Positions 1 to 7,365 of a DNA stretch of 20,000 nucleotides are shown here, piece after piece. How positions within the stretch are numbered: the first letter of the stretch is position 1; the number at the start of each line of letters is the position of its first letter. Made by a program: the position numbers and the translations under genes. This DNA is from a virus. A model generated the notes under the pieces. The model saw nothing but the letters and a program-made list of their open reading frames with translations. It ran no database searches and was not told the DNA's origin. Location: positions 1 through 20,000 of the IMG/VR virus record IMGVR_UViG_3300028844_003034; one strand, written 5' to 3'.

Positions 1-484
1 ACACTACACTTCATTGTGTGTATTAATAGTATTAATCATAGTTATTAATTCGTTTGAAGTAAACATAGTTAGATAGTTCATAGTAAAGTCGATTTAGTAT
101 ATTAGTTATTGTGTTACATATATATTATCCAAATAGACTATTGTTTTGTCTGTAAAATATAAGTAATAGTGTAGTACATGTCTAGAAAAAGTCAAACACT
201 GGGGCGTAATATACTGATAATCAAGGGTATATACGTAAGATCCTAGAGAAAAAGGGGGACCCGGTAAATTAAAAATCGTTTTTGTAACAGACTGATAATC
301 AGGGGGATAGGGGGTAACACTATACTCCAAAATATCTAATAACTTTTTTGTGACACTAGCCTTATAAGTAGTATAGTAACAGGCTTATGTCACCCCTTAA
401 GTAAAAAACTAGCTAAATCTGTGAGTATATAAGATATAAACGAATTTAAAGTAAAAGCTTTAGAAGCTAAGTAATAATATAACT
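1..484. other. Non-coding / control region upstream of the rightward gene set
   Basis: No coding region here can be supported. Frame 2 of the + strand stays open from base 2 to a TAG at 74-76 and reads as a hydrophobic tail, so the end of an upstream gene is possible but too short to claim. A minus-strand open frame at 106-330 (74 aa, Pro/Tyr-rich) has no recognisable family and is judged chance. The region contains G runs (around 250-260 and 301-315), the direct repeat ACTGATAATCA at 213-223 and 291-301, an imperfect inverted repeat at 350-361/382-393, and the short palindrome AGCTT-TAG-AAGCT at 456-468 just before the first gene. It probably carries the promoter for the rightward genes, but I could not fit a convincing promoter consensus. 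Confidence 0.5.
350..393. repeat. Imperfect inverted repeat
   Basis: The arms GTGACACTAGCC (350-361) and GGCTTATGTCAC (382-393) pair at 10 of 12 positions: a 6-bp outer stem, two mismatches and a 4-bp inner stem, with a 20-nt loop. A run of six T lies before the 5' arm (344-349), but there is no T run after either arm in the orientation an intrinsic terminator needs. An operator or an RNA structure in the leader of the rightward genes is more likely than a terminator. Its role is unknown. Confidence 0.35.
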
Positions 485-1033
485 ATGGCAATTATCTATT
501 CATATCCACCGATAGGCGATCTTTCAGGGTCAGACACAGTATTAGTAAATGACACATCGAAAGATAACAGCACTAAAACAGCTTCTATCGATGACATTAA
601 ATCTTATATTGGAGCTAATTTATTTAAAAAAGATATAACAATAACATCTGCTCAACTATTAAGCCTTAATGGAGGTGGATCAATAGAACTGATAGCTGCG
701 CCTGGAGCTGGAAAATTAATAGCCGTGCAAAACATGATTTATTTTTTAGATTATAACAGTGTAGCGTACAATTTTACTAATCCAGGAATAAGTGACACTA
801 TAACTTTTAAGATAGGTACAGTTAATACTTTTCAAAATCTCAGCCCAACAAACGATTTAAACTTAACAGCAGATAAGTATATTAGTTTTGATTTTCCTAA
901 CAACGATGAAAATGATGACATACAACCAAACGTAGCTTTTACTTTAGATGCTACTGCTGGTGTAACTGTGTCTCAAGGTAATTCACCGATTAAATTATCA
1001 ATTTTATATAGAAATGTAAACTTAAATTTTTAA
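485..1033 (+). CDS. Hypothetical protein, probable virion structural component
   Basis: This is a 182-residue protein of unknown function and the first gene of the rightward set. It is rich in Asn, Thr, Ser and Asp and low in Lys and Arg, with alternating hydrophobic and polar stretches that suggest a mostly beta fold. The segment around residues 55-80 (SAQLLSLNGGGSIELIAAPGAGK, shown here as SAQLLSLNGG then SIELIAAPGAGK) resembles, from memory, proteins of marine phages that sit among virion genes. There is no signal peptide, membrane segment or catalytic motif. The start codon follows an A/T-rich leader. The head module further right and a second Ser/Thr/Gly-rich protein at 2638 support a structural role such as a decoration, fibre or baseplate-associated protein, but this is inference. 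Confidence 0.72.
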   Translation: MAIIYSYPPIGDLSGSDTVLVNDTSKDNSTKTASIDDIKSYIGANLFKKDITITSAQLLSLNGGGSIELIAAPGAGKLIAVQNMIYFLDYNSVAYNFTNPGISDTITFKIGTVNTFQNLSPTNDLNLTADKYISFDFPNNDENDDIQPNVAFTLDATAGVTVSQGNSPIKLSILYRNVNLNF

Positions 1034-1088
1034 TCATACACCCTGCTCGGAAGTAGAGCAAACCAATTAATAACATAAACCAAAACCA

Positions 1089-1373
1089 ATGACACTATAT
1101 TATAAGACTAGCACGTGGAATAGTCAACCACAAATATCCGAAGACCAAATAGAATTTTGGAAACATATCGCTGATAAAACAAATTGGCGAATAGTACAAT
1201 TACCAAATGGATATTACCAAACTGAATATAAAGATCAAGATGAAACTTGGCAAGATGTAACTCGTAGAGAAACTCTTGAAAGTGCTGAAGCTGCAATTGA
1301 TGGTAGCATCGAACACTATACTAAAAAGCTTGAATTTGTAAAAGGTCCTAAGGTAGTAAAAACCTTTGAATAA
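1089..1373 (+). CDS. Small hypothetical phage protein
   Basis: A 94-residue soluble protein with unusually many aromatic residues (five Trp and five Tyr) and a charged, probably helical second half (ETLESAEAAIDGSIEHYTKK, residues 61-80). The first half reads like a small beta domain that compares and repeats the pattern W-x-IVQLPNGYYQTEYKD. No signal peptide, membrane segment or known catalytic motif is visible. It lies 55 nt after the previous gene and 39 nt before the glycosyltransferase, all in the same direction. Function is unknown; its place between a probable virion protein and a glycosyltransferase gives only weak context. Confidence 0.65.
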   Translation: MTLYYKTSTWNSQPQISEDQIEFWKHIADKTNWRIVQLPNGYYQTEYKDQDETWQDVTRRETLESAEAAIDGSIEHYTKKLEFVKGPKVVKTFE

Positions 1374-1412
1374 TACTAAAAAATAAAATTAAATTAAATT
1401 TACTCAAAAACA

Positions 1413-2645
1413 ATGAATGTATTATTAGTTTCACCCGATACCACTGAAAACCCATTCGGTGGTATGGGTGTTCAAATGAAAGGTCTGCAGTCAGCTGATT
1501 CTCCAATAAATTTTAAATTTCATTATGTAGAAACTCATTCTTTTCAAGAGCAAGATTCTGCAAGTAAAATGAAAATAAACGGAAAATTAGGTTATTATGG
1601 AGGAAATTATGACCACAAAAAGTTTACTGTAGATAGTTTGTACTCACAATTATTAAATTTTCCTAACATATCAAAACTAAAAGACATAGATATAGTAAAC
1701 TCTTTTGATGCTTCAACAGGGATGCTTGGGTATGTTATAGCTAAAGCTTTAGGAGTTCCACACGTGTGGACGCTTCAATTATCTAATATCTTTTTATTAA
1801 GAGATGTGCATGGAATAAAAGGTTCTGATTATTTTAAAATGTTAGAACTTAAATGCATGCAGCATGCTAACGCTGTAGTTCATGGATCAATGGAATATGC
1901 TAAAGAATTTTATTATTTAAACAACAATGTTTATACTATAAAATGTGGTATTGAGTTTGATAAATGGCAAAGCGTAAAAAAAGATTCTAAAAGTTTACCA
2001 GGTAGAAAAAACGCTAAAAAACTTTGTTATATAGGTAGAATAACTACTATGAAAAATGTACAAAGTTTAATGGAAACTAAACTACCTGAAGATGTTGATT
2101 TATATTTTATAGGTCACCACAGAGCTGGCAGTGAACTTATATATGAACATTTCAAAGACTTTGTTAAAGAAAATAAAAATGTACATTTTTTAGGTCCTAT
2201 TTATGGTGATGAAAAAATAAAAACATTAAAAAAAATGGATGCTGTTATAGTTCCATCTATTCACGAGCCATTTGGTATTGTTACATTAGAAGCTTTAGCA
2301 TCTAACAATATATTATTATCTTCTTTTAAATCAGGTATGGGAGAATACTTAAATGAAGATGTGGCAATAAATTGTGGTGTAACTCCAGATGAAATATCTA
2401 AAGCTATTTTAAAATGGAGTAAAATGACAAGTAAACAAATTAATAATCAAATTAAAAAAGGTCATGAGTTTTTAAAACCTTTTACTTGGGAGAATTCAGC
2501 AGCTACGCTGCATGAAATATATAAAAGAACTATAAAACAATATAATATACTTAAAGAATACAACACAGAGTCTAACAACAGTCCGCCTACATACGATGGC
2601 TTGACTAAACTTTTAAACAATAAAAACAAAATAAAAAATGAGTAA
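1413..2645 (+). CDS. GT-B fold glycosyltransferase (family 4/5-like)
   Basis: This 410-residue protein should transfer a sugar from a nucleotide-activated donor to an acceptor in the host cytoplasm. The N-terminus (MNVLLVSPDT...GGMGVQ, residues 1-21) is the glycine-rich start of the first Rossmann domain, as in glycogen-synthase-like and GT4 enzymes. The second domain opens with LCYIGRIT near residue 207, and the donor-binding E-x7-E motif is present as HEPFGIVTLE (E285 and E293) followed by ...SGMGEYL. Length is normal for GT4. The leader is A/T only (AAAATTAAATTAAATTTA, 1385-1402). The 3' end overlaps the next gene by 8 nt. It has no neighbouring sugar-nucleotide genes, so it probably uses host donors. 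Likely jobs are glycosylation of a virion protein or of host surface sugars. Donor and acceptor cannot be read from sequence. Confidence 0.9.
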   Translation: MNVLLVSPDTTENPFGGMGVQMKGLQSADSPINFKFHYVETHSFQEQDSASKMKINGKLGYYGGNYDHKKFTVDSLYSQLLNFPNISKLKDIDIVNSFDASTGMLGYVIAKALGVPHVWTLQLSNIFLLRDVHGIKGSDYFKMLELKCMQHANAVVHGSMEYAKEFYYLNNNVYTIKCGIEFDKWQSVKKDSKSLPGRKNAKKLCYIGRITTMKNVQSLMETKLPEDVDLYFIGHHRAGSELIYEHFKDFVKENKNVHFLGPIYGDEKIKTLKKMDAVIVPSIHEPFGIVTLEALASNNILLSSFKSGMGEYLNEDVAINCGVTPDEISKAILKWSKMTSKQINNQIKKGHEFLKPFTWENSAATLHEIYKRTIKQYNILKEYNTESNNSPPTYDGLTKLLNNKNKIKNE

Positions 2646-3555
2646 ATTTGACGTAACCGGTCAGGTAGCTGGTATAAGTTATACTGACGCAGAAAAAGCA
2701 AAAGCATCAGGTGCGGTTACTGATGCTGGATATTTAGGCGGAACAAGTTGGATAAAAACCCAACACGAAGCCGCTAGAGAATTTTCTAAAAATGGAATTT
2801 CTCAATTTAAACAATTAGAATTTTCAGATGCTGTAGAAGGATTAAGCATACCAGATGGTGAGTTTGACTTTTTTGATAAAACTTTTAACTTAACAAATAA
2901 AGGCGTAACAGATCTTTTAGTTGGTTTTAAATATAAATCAAGCTCTTCTAATCTTGACAAATCGGTCCCGATAGATTCAGTAGGCACGCCACTACCTTTA
3001 TATCTAAACAGTGCAATGTTTACAACAGATGGAAATGGTGGAATTACAACAAATACTATTGGAAGCGCCCAAGTTACAGCACAAAGTGGTTCTCCAACCC
3101 AAGGACCAATAGTAACGTCTACTACATTTTTAGTAAATACTGATTATACTAAATGTGGTCCTTACGGAACAACCTTTACGGCGCGATCGGCTGGTATTTA
3201 TACTGGTGACGCGTGGGGAACAAATTCTCCTCCAACAGATACAGGAGGAATGGCTGATCCAAATAGATATCACCAACCAGGAGACGCAGGTGAAAAGGCG
3301 GCTTTTGGATTTTGGCAATATGGAGATTCTACAGATAGTAAAGCAGGATTTAGATATATGATCGGGTTATATAATGGTACATCAGCGCTTTCTAGCGAAG
3401 CTAGTCAAGATTATGTTGTAAAATCAATGTCTATAAACACTACAACGGCTGGTGTAAGTCAATTAGTTTTACATTTTAGAAAAACAGCAGTAACATCTGG
3501 AGTAAGCATAAATCAACCAGATATTTTAATAACAACACTTAAAATTAATCTATAA
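2638..3555 (+). CDS. Hypothetical protein, probable virion structural component
   Basis: A 305-residue protein that starts 8 nt inside the end of the glycosyltransferase gene, so the two are probably translated together. The N-terminal 90 residues look helical and charged. Residues from about 95 to the end are rich in Thr, Ser, Gly and Asn with few charges and alternate like beta strands, as in phage tail, fibre or decoration proteins. No enzyme motif, signal peptide or membrane segment is seen. The high Ser/Thr content and the coupling to a glycosyltransferase make it a reasonable candidate acceptor for glycosylation, which is speculation. I do not recognise a named family. Confidence 0.72.
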   Translation: MSKFDVTGQVAGISYTDAEKAKASGAVTDAGYLGGTSWIKTQHEAAREFSKNGISQFKQLEFSDAVEGLSIPDGEFDFFDKTFNLTNKGVTDLLVGFKYKSSSSNLDKSVPIDSVGTPLPLYLNSAMFTTDGNGGITTNTIGSAQVTAQSGSPTQGPIVTSTTFLVNTDYTKCGPYGTTFTARSAGIYTGDAWGTNSPPTDTGGMADPNRYHQPGDAGEKAAFGFWQYGDSTDSKAGFRYMIGLYNGTSALSSEASQDYVVKSMSINTTTAGVSQLVLHFRKTAVTSGVSINQPDILITTLKINL

Positions 3556-3570
3556 TATAGATATTATTTT

Positions 3571-3604
3571 AAAATTAAATTAAATTAAATTAAATAAATA
3601 AAAT
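3571..3604 (+). promoter_or_regulatory. A/T-only AAATT-repeat leader before groEL
   Basis: The stretch before the groEL ATG contains no G or C and is built from repeated TAAAT/AAATT pentamers. Shorter versions precede the glycosyltransferase (1385-1402) and the coiled-coil gene (10042-10055), and A/T-only leaders without the exact unit precede 16052 and 18775. Bacteroidota commonly initiate without a Shine-Dalgarno pairing, so an unstructured A/T leader is a plausible ribosome-binding substitute. Promoter function is possible but not shown. Confidence 0.4.
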
Positions 3605-5146
3605 ATGATTGTAAAAAATCTAAACTTTGGCGACAAAGCTAAAGAACAGGTTTTTAACGGTATAGAAAAACTCACTAATGCTGTTAGCTCCACTTTAGGA
3701 GCTAGCGGCAAGTGTGTTATACTTGAAGATGAAACTGGAAAACCAATTATAACAAAAGATGGTGTAACAGTAGCAGACTCAATAATACTTTTAGATCCTG
3801 TAGAAAACATGGGAGCTACTTTATTAAAAGAAGCTGCCCGTAAAACAGTTAAAGAAGCTGGTGACGGAACTACAACTGCAACAGTATTAGCATATTCAAT
3901 ATTACAACACGCTGATAAAAAAGATATTAATACTCGTGAAATGAAAAACGGTATTGATTCTGCAGTAAAAAAAGTAGTAAAATACTTAAAAGAAAATTCT
4001 GTAAGTGTTACAGAAGACATGCTAGATCAAGTAGCAACTATTAGTTGTAACAACGATGCTGATTTAGGTAGTATTATTGGTGACGCTTTTAGAGCTGTAG
4101 ATAAAACTGGAGTAGTTGTAATGGAACCAACAGAAGAAACAGAAACATCTGTTGAAATTGTTGAAGGTGTTGAATACGACAAAGGTCTTGTTAACTCACA
4201 TTTTGTAACTAGTAAAACAAAACGAGTTGCTGAGTTAGAAAATCCTTTAGTGTTGATAGTGGAGTCTCCAGTTGAAAATATAAGAAAAATACAAAACGTA
4301 CTTGAGTTTGTAATAAAAAACAACAAGTCACTTTTAATTATCGCTGATTGTGAGCAAGCTGTAACTTCAGCTCTTGCAATGAATAAAGTAAAAGGTAATA
4401 TAAAAGTAAATATAATAAACGCACCTACTTATGGCGTTAATAAAAAAGATACACTTTCAGACCTAGCTCTTTTAACAGGAGCAACTGTTATTAATGAAGA
4501 TCTTGGTGATGATATGGATTTAATTCAATCTGAACATTTAGGTCAAGCAATAAAAAGTGTAACGACAGATACAGAGACAATTATACAAGTCGATAATAGT
4601 AATCCTAAAATTTCTGAACTTGTTGAGTACTTGAAAAAAGAGCTTAGTAAAACTAAAAACTCAAATGAAATTATAAAGTTAGAAAAGCGTTTAGCTCGTG
4701 TTTCTGGTAAAGTTGCTATTGTAAAAGTTGGAGCAAATTCTGAAATTGAATTAAAAGAAAAACAAGATAGAGTCGAAGACGCTATTTGTGCTACTAAAGC
4801 CGCTATTAAAGAAGGTATTGTTTCTGGTGGTGGTATTGCTCTTTTAAATGCTTCACAAAACATAGAAGCAGACAACGAAGGCGAACGCGTGTTGCTTGAT
4901 GCTATTCAAGCGCCGTTTAAAACTATACTAAGCAATGCAGGTGTTGATTCTTACAAAATATCTAAAAGTGTTGGTAAAGGTTTAGATGTGGTTACAGGAA
5001 ATATGGTAAATATGATAAATTTTGGTATTATTGATCCACTGTTGGTAACTAAAAGTGCTATTCGTAACGCGGCTTCTGTAGCTACAACAATATTATCTAC
5101 TGATTGTGTAATCAATAACGTTAGAATCGATGAAAGCAATAGGTAG
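3605..5146 (+). CDS. groEL: Phage-encoded GroEL (group I chaperonin, Cpn60)
   Basis: This 513-residue protein is a full-length ATP-dependent chaperonin subunit, expected to form a double ring that encloses unfolded proteins with GroES. Equatorial motifs are intact: ITKDGVTVAD with D52, GDGTTTATVLA at 86-96 with D87, RVEDA with the ATP-hydrolysing Asp at about 392 (D398 in E. coli), SGGGIALL, and GIIDPLLVTKSA near the C-terminus. Differences are notable. TLGPKG is TLGASG, the apical binding segment GYLSPYF is GLVNSHF (so Y199 and Y203 are replaced by Leu and His by eye alignment), and the usual C-terminal Gly-Gly-Met tail is absent. It lies upstream of groES, the reverse of the usual bacterial order, and overlaps it by 17 nt. 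The likely clients are phage virion proteins. Confidence 0.97.
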   Translation: MIVKNLNFGDKAKEQVFNGIEKLTNAVSSTLGASGKCVILEDETGKPIITKDGVTVADSIILLDPVENMGATLLKEAARKTVKEAGDGTTTATVLAYSILQHADKKDINTREMKNGIDSAVKKVVKYLKENSVSVTEDMLDQVATISCNNDADLGSIIGDAFRAVDKTGVVVMEPTEETETSVEIVEGVEYDKGLVNSHFVTSKTKRVAELENPLVLIVESPVENIRKIQNVLEFVIKNNKSLLIIADCEQAVTSALAMNKVKGNIKVNIINAPTYGVNKKDTLSDLALLTGATVINEDLGDDMDLIQSEHLGQAIKSVTTDTETIIQVDNSNPKISELVEYLKKELSKTKNSNEIIKLEKRLARVSGKVAIVKVGANSEIELKEKQDRVEDAICATKAAIKEGIVSGGGIALLNASQNIEADNEGERVLLDAIQAPFKTILSNAGVDSYKISKSVGKGLDVVTGNMVNMINFGIIDPLLVTKSAIRNAASVATTILSTDCVINNVRIDESNR

Positions 5147-5390
5147 AAATTTGATAGTAAACAAACATAAGATAGGTTCTTCTAAAACAAAAGGAGGTCT
5201 TATATTGGCAGAAAAACAAAGAGACGATATAAGATATATAACTGGTGATGTAGTTTCTGTAGGAGATGAAGTTAGTGGTATCAAACAAGGTGATAAAATA
5301 TATTACGATAAACATGCAGGGCATGGAATAGAGTTTAAAGATAATAAATATATTGTTATCAAACTACAAGATGTAGTTGTTGTTTTATGA
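5130..5390 (+). CDS. groES: Phage-encoded GroES co-chaperonin (Cpn10)
   Basis: An 86-residue co-chaperonin, a little shorter than E. coli GroES (97). The mobile loop is recognisable as SSKTKGGLILAEKQ (residues 17-30); the hydrophobic tripeptide IVL of E. coli GroES becomes LIL at 24-26. The second half keeps the Cpn10 pattern GDVVSVGDEV...IKQGDKIYYDK followed by a short roof-like loop (AGHGIEF) and the final strand YIVIKLQDVVVVL. The ATG lies inside the last codons of groEL (17-nt overlap), and the stop overlaps the start of the next gene (ATGA), which implies translational coupling across all three. It is expected to cap the GroEL encoded next to it, possibly also the host's. Confidence 0.94.
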   Translation: MKAIGRNLIVNKHKIGSSKTKGGLILAEKQRDDIRYITGDVVSVGDEVSGIKQGDKIYYDKHAGHGIEFKDNKYIVIKLQDVVVVL

Positions 5391-5833
5391 AAAGGCTAGA
5401 AGCAAGAGATATTAAAGATATGAACTTGCTAAAACATTATCGAATAATAAGACGATGGGCTTGTAGAAACAACAACCTTTTAGATTCAGATTTAGAAGTT
5501 TTAATATATCTTGACTGCTTTGGTCTTTTTAATAAAAAAGATTTTAAAGCTGGTATTTATTCTTACAGTTGGGATAATAGGCGATTCAATAGATTATTAA
5601 AAAATGGTTGGATAATAGTTTGGAGAGAAAGAAACAGAACGACGCAAAAATATAATCTATATAAAACTTCAGTTAAATGTCAGCATTTAATATCACGCAT
5701 GTATAGAATCATGCTAGGTGAAGAAGATATACCTACTAGCACCAGACGTAATAGCATAATGAAAGGCAAAACTTACAGTGATAAAGTTTTATCATTTGCT
5801 ATTAATAAAGTCAATAAAGATAAAAACAGATAA
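5387..5833 (+). CDS. Putative winged-helix DNA-binding protein
   Basis: A 148-residue basic protein. The order of predicted elements fits a MarR-like winged helix: a long helix with DSDLEVLIYLDCFGLF (residues 38-53), a KKDFKAG turn, a recognition-helix candidate WDNRRFNRLLKNGWI (62-76), then a basic beta wing WRERNRTTQKYNLYK (79-93) and a C-terminal helix (HLISRMYRIMLGEED). From memory, similar proteins occur in uncultured marine phages. It overlaps groES by 4 nt (ATGA), so it is coupled to the chaperonin genes. It could regulate phage or host transcription, or act as a DNA-binding packaging or structural factor. The fold is inferred from pattern only, and the target is unknown. Confidence 0.7.
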   Translation: MKRLEARDIKDMNLLKHYRIIRRWACRNNNLLDSDLEVLIYLDCFGLFNKKDFKAGIYSYSWDNRRFNRLLKNGWIIVWRERNRTTQKYNLYKTSVKCQHLISRMYRIMLGEEDIPTSTRRNSIMKGKTYSDKVLSFAINKVNKDKNR

Positions 5834-5834
5834 T

Positions 5835-6887
5835 ATGGGAAAAGGTTTTAAATTACCAGGCGTGTCTCCATTAAAACAAGAAGGGGATAAATTTGGTTTA
5901 CCATCATTCGATAGATCAGAATATAGATCATCAGGCGGTTCGTATTCAAGCCCACAAGATCCTAGCACTTACTTTACACCTGGTAATTATTTCGCTGAAG
6001 GTATAGGCTCGTTTGGTAATATATCTTCTGAATATATTAAAAATAAAAAACCAGAAGTAAATCCTGACGGTAGTATTGGTAATATAGGCGGTGCTAGAAC
6101 TAGTCAAACTCTTGCAACTAATTTAGACAAACGTATTGCTGCAGCTGAAGCTAAAGGTGATAAATCTAAAACAGAAAGATTAAAAGGTAAAAAGCAAAGA
6201 CGTAGTATGCGTGATACTACTAAAGCTGAAATAAATAAGAAAAAAAATAAAGAAATAGAAGCTAAGCTTCAAGAAAGATTAAACGAAAGATTAACTAAAA
6301 AAGGTATAGACCCATCTACAGTAAGTACATCTCAAGGATCTGAATACAAAAAGTTATTTGCTAATATGGCAAGTAATCTTGGCGTACAAACAGATTTAGA
6401 TACTAGTACTGATGGAACAAGTGCAATGAATATGAAAAAAGAATCACCGCTAGGCTTCGTTCCTAGTCAACAAATGGGGCAACCTCAAGCTTTTAGCTAT
6501 GACGTACCGCAACAAGCAAATATGATGGGTACAGCTCAACCTGTATTTAATCAACAAACAATGGGTATGGCAGAAGCTGCTTTTGGTAACCAAGCAATGA
6601 GACAAGCGTCTGTTGGTAGCGCGTTTCAAGTTAGTGCAAAACAAGAAGCTGCATTTGGACCTGACTCTAAGTTAGCAAAAGAGGATCCAGCTCAAGCTAA
6701 AAAAATATATGATGGTATTAAAGCTGGTGATAACTCCCCAGCTGCTAGCTATGAAAACCCACAAACTGTTGTAGATCACTCAGGAGGTTATGTAGCTGCA
6801 AAAGCCTTAGACACATTTGGGCAACTAGCAGGTAATTTTATTACAAAAAAATACGGACAAGGAGAAACTGAAGTTGAACAAAAATAA
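5835..6887 (+). CDS. Hypothetical Q/M/A-rich protein with N-terminal FKLPG-SPLKQ motif
   Basis: A 350-residue protein of unknown function. I chose the ATG at 5835, one base after the previous stop, over one 57 nt upstream, because the upstream stretch lies inside the winged-helix gene and because residues 1-15 then read MGKGFKLPGVSPLKQ, a motif seen again in this window (8107, 8623; SPAKQ in the 7366 gene). Residues about 98-160 are strongly charged and helical, a likely coiled coil. Residues about 200-280 are rich in Gln, Met, Ala and Gly with the repeated unit EAAFG (twice). Such low-complexity composition with no enzyme motif fits an internal virion or injected protein, but that is a guess. 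Confidence 0.75.
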   Translation: MGKGFKLPGVSPLKQEGDKFGLPSFDRSEYRSSGGSYSSPQDPSTYFTPGNYFAEGIGSFGNISSEYIKNKKPEVNPDGSIGNIGGARTSQTLATNLDKRIAAAEAKGDKSKTERLKGKKQRRSMRDTTKAEINKKKNKEIEAKLQERLNERLTKKGIDPSTVSTSQGSEYKKLFANMASNLGVQTDLDTSTDGTSAMNMKKESPLGFVPSQQMGQPQAFSYDVPQQANMMGTAQPVFNQQTMGMAEAAFGNQAMRQASVGSAFQVSAKQEAAFGPDSKLAKEDPAQAKKIYDGIKAGDNSPAASYENPQTVVDHSGGYVAAKALDTFGQLAGNFITKKYGQGETEVEQK

Positions 6888-6903
6888 GAATAAATAAATA
6901 ACT

Positions 6904-7107
6904 ATGGATCATAAAATAGAAAAATTAATTAGAAAACCTGTTCTTGAAGGGCAAGTAGGTGAATCACATGTTTGGGACGGTCCATTAGATACCAGTGGTT
7001 TTCCAATGGGAGATGGTAGTAGTTCTGGTATTACTGGAATGAAACTTAAAATGGCTAAGTGCAAATATACACCAGGACCTATAACTAAAAAAGCTCAAGG
7101 TGCCTGA
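6904..7107 (+). CDS. Small hypothetical protein
   Basis: A 67-residue protein with a basic start (KIEKLIRKP), a Gly/Ser/Asp-rich middle (PMGDGSSSGITGMKL) and a lysine-rich end. No membrane segment or known motif is seen. It sits 16 nt after the previous gene, and the next gene begins inside its last codons, so it belongs to the same transcription unit. Codon use is A/T-rich like its neighbours, which supports it being real. No function can be assigned. Confidence 0.6.
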   Translation: MDHKIEKLIRKPVLEGQVGESHVWDGPLDTSGFPMGDGSSSGITGMKLKMAKCKYTPGPITKKAQGA

Positions 7108-7363
7108 AGTAAATAAAAAAACTTTAAAATGCAATAAACCTAGAAAAACACCAAGTCATAAGACTAAATCGCATGTTGTTAAAGCTTGCGAAAATGGTAA
7201 AGAAAAAATAATTAGGTTTGGGCAACAAGGTGTAAGCACTGCCGGTAAGAAGCAAGATAAAAAATCAAAAGCAAGGCGTGCTAGCTTTAAAGCTCGTCAT
7301 GCAAAAAATATTAAGAAAGGTAAAATGTCCGCCGCTTACTGGGCTGACAAAGTAAAATGGTAA
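7100..7363 (+). CDS. Small basic protein, conserved in marine phages (recalled); GTG start
   Basis: An 87-residue, very basic protein (about one third Lys or Arg). The first in-frame start is a GTG that overlaps the end of the preceding gene by 8 nt; no in-frame ATG occurs near the N-terminus, so the GTG is the best choice. The segments VVKACENGKEKIIRFGQQGV (residues 26-45), RRASFKARHAKN (59-70) and the closing YWADKVKW pattern match, from memory, a small family often seen in marine phages and cyanophages, where function is unknown. The charge suggests nucleic-acid or virion contact, but no DNA-binding fold is evident. Confidence 0.7.
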   Translation: MPEVNKKTLKCNKPRKTPSHKTKSHVVKACENGKEKIIRFGQQGVSTAGKKQDKKSKARRASFKARHAKNIKKGKMSAAYWADKVKW

Positions 7364-7365
7364 TT

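Noticed and set aside
106-330. 74-aa minus-strand open frame in the left region
   Set aside because: Pro/Tyr-rich low-information sequence, no recognised motif, opposite to every other gene and ending without a partner; A/T-rich DNA gives such frames by chance.
1044-1060. Small hairpin TGCTC-loop-GAGCA after the first gene
   Set aside because: Only 5 bp and no T run; too weak for a terminator.
3130-3361. Short frames on both strands inside the 2638 gene
   Set aside because: Contained in a longer frame with consistent composition and coupling; no motif of their own.
3580-4875. Minus-strand frames of 146, 99 and 110 aa opposite groEL
   Set aside because: Antisense shadows of a clear groEL; Ser/Ile/Leu-rich composition typical of the reverse strand of A/T-rich genes.
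5184-5194. AAAAGGAGG resembling a Shine-Dalgarno site
   Set aside because: It lies inside groES, encodes the Lys-Gly-Gly of the mobile loop, and no start codon follows at the right distance.
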